Shown: in pieces, positions 42,291-46,965 of the stretch
Layout of the letters: each line of letters opens with the position of its first letter
How positions within the stretch are numbered: position 1 is the first letter of the stretch
Origin: Russula earlei
Lineage: Eukaryota; Basidiomycota; Agaricomycetes; Russulales; Russulaceae
DNA: 46,965 nucleotides
Assembly (NCBI GenBank): GCA_025769875.1
Contig: JAGFNK010000415.1
Span: forward strand, 1 to 46,965
Direction of reading: 5' to 3'
Notes under the pieces: generated by a model
What the model was told of the DNA's origin: nothing
Database searches by the model: none
What the model saw: the letters and a program-made list of their open reading frames with translations, nothing else
Program-made: the position numbers and the translations under genes

Positions 42291-42358
42291 GTAAGAACCA
42301 CCCTTGTAACGCTTCAATAAAGATCGAATAAACATTTCTTTCTTTGCTTTAACTAAAG
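42291..42358 (+). other. Predicted intron 2 between pre-Gag frames 1 and 2
   Basis: A 68-nt AT-rich stretch in C-rich surroundings, GTAAGA at the start and TTTAACTAAAG at the end. It begins three bases after the stop codon of frame 1. Removal joins A to TG and creates an ATG opening frame 2, two bases after that stop. Element B has a 66-nt version (12290-12355) with the same ends and a length difference inside, as expected of an intron. The donor of intron 1 could also join directly to this acceptor and give the same ATG. AATAAA sequences inside it are a competing explanation (a polyadenylation site). Confidence 0.5.
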
Positions 42359-43275
42359 TGCCTCGAGAATACGCCTTAGAAGAAGACGAAGAAGAAGACG
42401 CTATCACCAGACACGTCTTAAACATAAATCATTATCGAACTTGGACCTCTGTCGCATTCCCTGTCACCACTTTAACTAACTTACACGACGTACCAGAAGT
42501 TGAACCACCTCACGAGGACTTCCCCCACCTTATTGTTAAAGAGTTCCTTGGAGTCTTGCCTTTTGGACAGCTCTTGAGCCACGACGAACACGCACTATAC
42601 CTTGAAACCCTTAGTCGACTTCTACCACCAGCACGACAACAACTATTATATTGGCACCTTGCTCAAGCGAAGAACATCCAAGGACAACCAGTTGACTACC
42701 AATCCTTACGCACCAGTGAATTAAACCTTTGGACCAGAGTCATTCAACCACGTCATCACATCATTGTCCACTCTTTAAGGACAGGGTATCGCCTGTTTTA
42801 TCTGGCTTGGACATACATCAGCTACTACCGTCTCACTGTTCAGTTCTACCACCTACGCCTCAACAGAATACAAAGGGAAAATCAATCTTACGTCCAACTT
42901 GCTGTTGTACCTGGAATACACAACACCTTTGATTGGGAGACTAACTCTTGGCTATACGACGCAGACTACAATCAACCTTGGGCAATTACCAGCCCAGACG
43001 CCTCATATACTGGTCCTCCTGCGTACTATTCGGTCCCAGCAATCCTAGAAGCCTCAAGTCTTGCCCCTCGACCCCTCACACCGATTCAGACCACTGTCCC
43101 AACTAGTCAAGAACGTTGGTCTGCCAGCACAGAAAATACTGAGTCAAATCCGTGGACAGCAAGGTGTAACTGCAAAACAGAGTATTGCACGTGCAACTTT
43201 CGACCAGACACACCTCCTACTCCTGACGGAATTACCTTGTGGACGCCAGGCGATTACCACCTCCCCATTCGATAA
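42358..43275 (+). CDS. Pre-Gag frame 2, methionine-free (305 codons)
   Basis: The frame is open from 42310 to the TAA at 43273-43275 and has no ATG; its only plausible start is the splice-made ATG at the 42358 acceptor. The first 15 residues are acidic (ALEEDEEEDA). The middle has Leu-, Tyr- and Trp-rich segments (LLPPARQQLLYWHLAQ, RLFYLAWTYISYYRL) that are amphipathic rather than clear membrane spans. A Pro/Ser-rich stretch and a CNCKTEYCTC cluster end it. It overlaps frame 3 by 37 bases in another frame; an intron at 43164-43249 would fuse the two in frame. Function unknown. Confidence 0.6.
   Translation: MPREYALEEDEEEDAITRHVLNINHYRTWTSVAFPVTTLTNLHDVPEVEPPHEDFPHLIVKEFLGVLPFGQLLSHDEHALYLETLSRLLPPARQQLLYWHLAQAKNIQGQPVDYQSLRTSELNLWTRVIQPRHHIIVHSLRTGYRLFYLAWTYISYYRLTVQFYHLRLNRIQRENQSYVQLAVVPGIHNTFDWETNSWLYDADYNQPWAITSPDASYTGPPAYYSVPAILEASSLAPRPLTPIQTTVPTSQERWSASTENTESNPWTARCNCKTEYCTCNFRPDTPPTPDGITLWTPGDYHLPIR
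43164..43249 (+). other. Predicted intron 3 joining pre-Gag frames 2 and 3
   Basis: GTGTAA donor at 43164, a branch-like CTGAC at 43223-43227, acceptor CCAG at 43249 (86 nt). Removal joins frame 2 to frame 3 in phase. A second donor, GTGCAA at 43191, uses the same acceptor and the same phase but keeps the Cys cluster. The donors are weaker than those of introns 1 and 2. The equivalent in B is 11399-11484, also 86 nt. A -1 frameshift in the overlap would be an alternative; I see no classical slippery heptamer. Confidence 0.4.
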
Positions 43276-43859
43276 ATCTGGCTCCTCGACACAGGAGACG
43301 CGCGTCATCCCAACGACCCCCTGAGAGAGAAACAGTTCCCAACGCAAGAGGTTTTCTTGTTGAAAGACCATTACCTCCTACCCCTCCTGACGCCTACTTA
43401 CCCTTGTTTACCAATCGTATTCCTACCCCTATTGTACCTACCCAACCCTTCGCATCACCCCTTGTTGAATCCCCTGATAGTGCCGATCTAAGGAGTACTG
43501 ATTTACACTGCTACCTACCAGAACAATCCTTCTTAGCATTAAACCTACCTACACGTTCAAGGAGAGAGTTAATTGAATTCAAGAATTATTGTACCCAAGC
43601 TTGGCATCAACGACTGACACACTTTATAGTTTACAAGCACCCCACCAAGGAAATAAGTGACTTTGCCATCTCTCCAGCAGAATTTGAAGGATATCTGTGG
43701 AAAACCCGAGTAGTTCTAACACAAAGCAGCATTACTGAAGAATACTCCCGAATCCAATTAAGAAAACATCAAGGAAGACCTGATACCATTCGACTAAAGC
43801 CAGCCTACACCATTGCATATCCTTGGAACAACGGCCATTGGACTATAACAGTCGTCTAG
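43239..43859 (+). CDS. Pre-Gag frame 3, methionine-free (206 codons)
   Basis: Open from 43227 to the TAG at 43857-43859, without ATG, and intact in both B and E. The N-terminal third is Arg/Pro-rich, and the rest looks globular (DLHCYLPEQSFLALNLP, FKNYCTQAWHQRLTHF, SPAEFEGYLWKTRVV, AYPWNNGHWTITVV). Joined to frame 2 by intron 3 it would complete a product of 471 residues (480 with the alternative donor). The stop is four bases before the Gag ATG. No family recognised. Confidence 0.6.
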   Translation: MDARRLPPPHSINLAPRHRRRASSQRPPERETVPNARGFLVERPLPPTPPDAYLPLFTNRIPTPIVPTQPFASPLVESPDSADLRSTDLHCYLPEQSFLALNLPTRSRRELIEFKNYCTQAWHQRLTHFIVYKHPTKEISDFAISPAEFEGYLWKTRVVLTQSSITEEYSRIQLRKHQGRPDTIRLKPAYTIAYPWNNGHWTITVV

Positions 43860-43863
43860 ATCT

Positions 43864-45372
43864 ATGAGCACTAGGAGGGACATCACTGACGAAGAAGAAA
43901 ATCTAATCCCACTCCTATTTGAAAACCTCAGTTACGACACCCAAGATCACTGTTACCGAGGAAAATTTGCAGGCACACCTATTATCAACCACGGAAATCT
44001 TTCTGACACTTGGTTATACGAAGACGATAACGACGAAGTTACCACCGAACAACTTAAAGCGGCAGCCCCAGGAGCAGAAAACGTTCAAGACTTCAACCCC
44101 TATAACTACACAGGCCTCTTCCTAGACAGACCAGTCAAGTGGAGCCGTTCTAGAAGACATTGGGTTTACTATAACAATCGAGAAGTCGATTTCTCAGCCA
44201 GAACACCTCAAGAAGTTACCGCTATCCTAGGAACTGCTCAGAGCACTCGAAGCACCACTCCAGGACCTTCTACTCGGCGTAATACCCAACAACCTACTCC
44301 TCATACAACTAGCAACGTACCACAAGCAGTCCCTCGAACGCTCACTCCAACTAGAATCCAACTACAAGGTTCAGCCCCACCTATTGTTACAGCTACAACA
44401 ACTCAGAATCCCACCATGTCAAGCAATCCACGCCTTGTCGGAACAGCACCAGAACCCTTTGACGGAAAGGCTGATAACGCAGAAGCCTTTTGGGCAGCTT
44501 TGGCCAATTATTACTACATCAATGGCGACTCCTTTACAGATGAAAGCAAGAAAGTTGCCGCTGCACTAACCCACTTTAAAGTAGGAACACCCGCCGGAGC
44601 GTGGGCTAGAGAACAAACCACCAAGGCTATGGCTCGTACCGTAGCAGACTATGGGTCATGGGACGACTTCAAGAAAGCCTTTGCCGATCACTTTATCCCT
44701 GCAGAAGCAGAGTTGGCCTCCGCTAATACCATGCACACCTATTATCAAGGAAAACTACCATTTAATGAATGGTATCAGAAATGGTCACACCACGCGTCAC
44801 GAGCTACCACCGATGAAAGAACAAAGATGTACGCATTTAGGAAGAACATTAACCCGGCCTTACATCAGAAAATATTGGGAATCACACCGACACCAACTAC
44901 GCTTGCAGCCCTTGTCAAAGCAGCAAGAGAATTCGACAACCTTTTCCACCTATACAACTCCACTGCTTTTCGAGGAGGACGCTCTGTGCGTGCCCGAGGA
45001 TTGAACACTCAAGGATCAGATAATCCATTGGAAATTAACTTGTACCAAGGAGAGCCCAATGAACGACCCTGGGAATCCAGAAGTGAAAGGAAACCCCTCA
45101 CAGATGCAGAGAAAGAATTTCGACGCAAGAACAATCTCTGTTATTATTGTGGAAAGAAGAATCATATGGCAAATCAATGCAGAGCAAAGAAAGCAGCTCA
45201 AGGACGCCAACGACAAGGTTCTCGCCCCCAAACAGTCAGAGCTACAACCATCCAAGATGAAAACATTGAACCTGCGCAAGAAGAACCCGTTCCTGTTGCT
45301 TCACTAACGACTTGGAGAGAGACACTTGCAGACTCGATCCTCCGCCCAAGATCTGCTCCTATGGATTTTTAA
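43864..45372 (+). CDS. gag: Gag of element E with N-terminal extension
   Basis: The first ATG after the predicted RNA start is at 43864 (weak context, T at -3). The next is at 44416, in frame, in a strong ACCATG context. Residues 1-184 are a methionine-free extension with an acidic start and a Thr/Pro/Gln-rich end; residues 185 onward are the Gag core (PFDGKADNAEAFWAAL, WDDFKKAFADHF) and a zinc knuckle at about 425-438. Two Gag forms by leaky scanning are plausible. The frame runs into a stop at 45372 because a T present in B is missing near 45305; in B the frame continues into protease. Confidence 0.88.
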   Translation: MSTRRDITDEEENLIPLLFENLSYDTQDHCYRGKFAGTPIINHGNLSDTWLYEDDNDEVTTEQLKAAAPGAENVQDFNPYNYTGLFLDRPVKWSRSRRHWVYYNNREVDFSARTPQEVTAILGTAQSTRSTTPGPSTRRNTQQPTPHTTSNVPQAVPRTLTPTRIQLQGSAPPIVTATTTQNPTMSSNPRLVGTAPEPFDGKADNAEAFWAALANYYYINGDSFTDESKKVAAALTHFKVGTPAGAWAREQTTKAMARTVADYGSWDDFKKAFADHFIPAEAELASANTMHTYYQGKLPFNEWYQKWSHHASRATTDERTKMYAFRKNINPALHQKILGITPTPTTLAALVKAAREFDNLFHLYNSTAFRGGRSVRARGLNTQGSDNPLEINLYQGEPNERPWESRSERKPLTDAEKEFRRKNNLCYYCGKKNHMANQCRAKKAAQGRQRQGSRPQTVRATTIQDENIEPAQEEPVPVASLTTWRETLADSILRPRSAPMDF

Positions 45373-45998
45373 TTGGACCCCCTTCTGCACCGAGGAGGGA
45401 TGCGGTCCAAATCAGTACGATACAAAGAGAAATCAATTACCCCAAAGTTTTTACCAAGAATATTCGCTCCCCTTCCATTGCCTTGAAAGTTACCTTAGTA
45501 GGGAAGACAAGCGGCAAAGAAATCGGTGCAAGAGCCCTGCTCGACAGTGGAGCAGAAGGAATGATAATCCATGAACGATTTGCACAAAGACACCACCTGC
45601 ACCTTCGAACTATGATCAAACCCTTGCCAGCACAAAATGTAGACGGAACACAAAATGCCAATGGACTAATACGCTTTAGCACCATCCAAAGACTTCGCAT
45701 TCAAGCGCACACAGGCGCCACTCATGATGAACAAGCAGAATTCCTTGTCACTAACATTGGAGATCACGACATTATCTTAGGAACCGATTGGCTACGACAC
45801 CACAACCCAGATATTGATTGGGCAAATGATACAATCACACTGAGGAACTGCCCCCGAACTTGCCTTACCACACACCCAAGCATAACCATTGCATCTGCAT
45901 CTGGAACGCGGAATTACCAAATACAAGCACTTACTTTCCCTGAAGAAGAAGAACCCGAGTTTACTGGACATTGCTGCACTAATCTTCCCAGATACTGA
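45312..45998 (+). pseudogene. Aspartic protease of element E (frameshifted)
   Basis: A 228-codon frame with ALLDSGAEGMIIH near residues 75-87 and the second protease block (DHDIILGTDWLRHHNPDIDW) about 95 residues further. It overlaps the end of Gag by 61 bases, but in B the two are one frame, so the shift reflects a one-base deletion. It ends after QALTFPEEEEPEF because of an extra base near 45975. Confidence 0.85.
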
Positions 45999-46965
45999 AG
46001 GACCATTGAACCCATGTGTTGACGAACAAATCCACGATGCGTTTAGCCCAATAACAATCAACATAAGAGCCAAATCAACCACAGCTACCAAGTTAGCCAA
46101 TGCGGAAACACCCCCTAAGACATTAGACGAACTTATCCCCGCCCAATTCTTGAAATGGCGAAAGGTTTTCGATGAACAAGCTTCTCAACGCCTTCCTGCT
46201 CACCAACCATGGGACCATGCAATCAATCTAAAACCAGGGATCGCCCGACGTGATTCTGGCATTTATCGACTTACTCCCAAGGAACTACAAGCCCTAAAAG
46301 AATACTTAGACGAACATTTGAAGAGAGGCACAATCCGACCATCAAAAGCAGCTATTGCCAGCCCATTCTTCTTTGTAGAAAAGAAAGGAGGAAATCTACG
46401 ACCAGTGCAAGACTACAGAGCCCTGAATACAGCAACTGTCAAAGACGCGTATCCACTACCCTTGATTCCTGAATTAATTGACAAACTCCAAGGAGCCCAA
46501 TACTTTACCAAGTTTGACGTACGATGGGGATACAACAATATTCGCCTCAGAGAGGGCGATGAACACCTCGCAGCATTCAAGACACCATTAGGACTCTTCG
46601 AACCATTGATAATGACATTTGGTCTCTGCAACGCCCCAGCCACTTTCCAACGCTTTATGAACACCATCCTAGCAAAATACATCACCACTGAACGAGTGGT
46701 TGTTTATCTAGATGATATACTAATCATGGCGCAAACCTTGAACGAACTAGACGACTGGACACATAAGGTCCTAAAAACACTCCAAGACCACGACTTATAC
46801 TTGAAACCAGAGAAATGTGCTTTCCGACCAAACCTCTATTAGTTACCTAGGCATCAATATCTCCCAAGGACGAATATCCATGGACCAAGACAAGTTAATA
46901 GGCATTACAAAGTGGCCTACTCCGACCAATGTTACGGAAGTACAAGCCATTCTAGTATTCTGCAA
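45889..46965 (+). pseudogene. RT of element E, partial
   Basis: The frame 45889-46842 (317 codons) carries the linker (WRKVFDEQASQRLP), RT fingers (FFFVEKKGGNLRPVQDYR), [15 protein letters not shown] and the catalytic VVYLDDILI near residue 273. An extra C near 46830 shifts the frame after ECAF-like residues (PEKCAFRPN). The following LGINIS and RT connection sequence continues in another frame to the window edge. RNase H, integrase and the 3' LTR are outside. Confidence 0.88.

Larger units (their letters stand above)
40490..46965 (+). mobile_element. Ty3/gypsy element E (same family as B), right end outside window
   Basis: 5' LTR 40490-41317, primer site 41320-41329, three methionine-free pre-Gag frames, Gag, protease and RT up to the window edge. 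CpG sites are kept (unlike element D) and the pre-Gag and Gag frames are intact, so this is a young copy. Single-base differences from B break the polyprotein near 45305 (a lost T), near 45975 (an extra base) and near 46830 (an extra C). Confidence 0.93.

Noticed and set aside
43239..43275. Programmed -1 frameshift between pre-Gag frames 2 and 3
   Set aside because: The phase would fit, but no XXXYYYZ slippery heptamer is seen and an in-phase intron exists in both copies. Kept only as an alternative.
45312..45372. Gag/protease overlap in element E as a programmed frameshift site
   Set aside because: In element B the two are one continuous frame, and E lacks one T relative to B at this place, so it is a mutation.

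Overview
The window is a 47-kb nest of transposable elements. I recognise no host housekeeping gene, tRNA, rRNA or CRISPR array. Chromodomain-bearing Ty3/gypsy retrotransposons, hAT and Tc1/mariner DNA transposons, solo LTRs, introns of 60-70 nt and CpG-to-TpG decay together suggest a filamentous fungus, most likely a basidiomycete; that assignment is inference.

Layout, left to right. 1-4365: decayed minus-strand Ty3/gypsy element A (protease, RT, RNase H, integrase, chromodomain, 3' extra reading frames). 4485-14158: minus-strand Ty3/gypsy element B with both LTRs and a long intact pol. 14159-14548: unassigned. 14549-15621 and 26013-28253: the two halves of plus-strand element D, same family as B, 5'-truncated and full of CGA-to-TGA stops. 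D is split by a complete minus-strand Ty3/gypsy element C (15622-26012, target duplication TGCGC). C itself carries a solo LTR in its gag (21557-22517, duplication GTGTC) and a Tc1/mariner element in its 5' LTR (24241-25860, TA duplication). 28254-31089: CpG-poor sequence with a possible LTR and an unknown decayed gene. 31098-35565: hAT-1 (8-bp duplication AGAGTGCC), holding a truncated LTR. 35665-38939: hAT-2 (8-bp duplication ATCTCATC), intron-containing transposase. 39245-40210: second solo LTR (duplication TCTAT). 40490-46965: plus-strand element E, nearly identical to B, cut by the window end in pol.

The most striking signal is in the B/E family. From the predicted transcript start (41023 in E, 13625 in B) to the first Gag ATG (43864 in E, 10784 in B) there are 2841 nt without a single ATG in any forward frame, in both copies. 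The stretch nevertheless holds three long reading frames (about 307, 305 and 206 codons) that contain no methionine. Two fungal-type introns can be drawn whose donors follow an A and whose acceptors precede TG, so that splicing A|TG would create the missing start codons of frames 1 and 2. A third intron would fuse frames 2 and 3 in frame. The first intron spans the LTR boundary and contains the primer-binding site. The model (inference): unspliced genomic RNA keeps the primer site and lets ribosomes scan to Gag, while spliced RNA loses the primer site and gains AUGs for accessory proteins.

The LTR families here also show self-priming of the Tf1/sushi type: the first bases of the predicted RNA are complementary to the primer-binding site just inside the 5' LTR.
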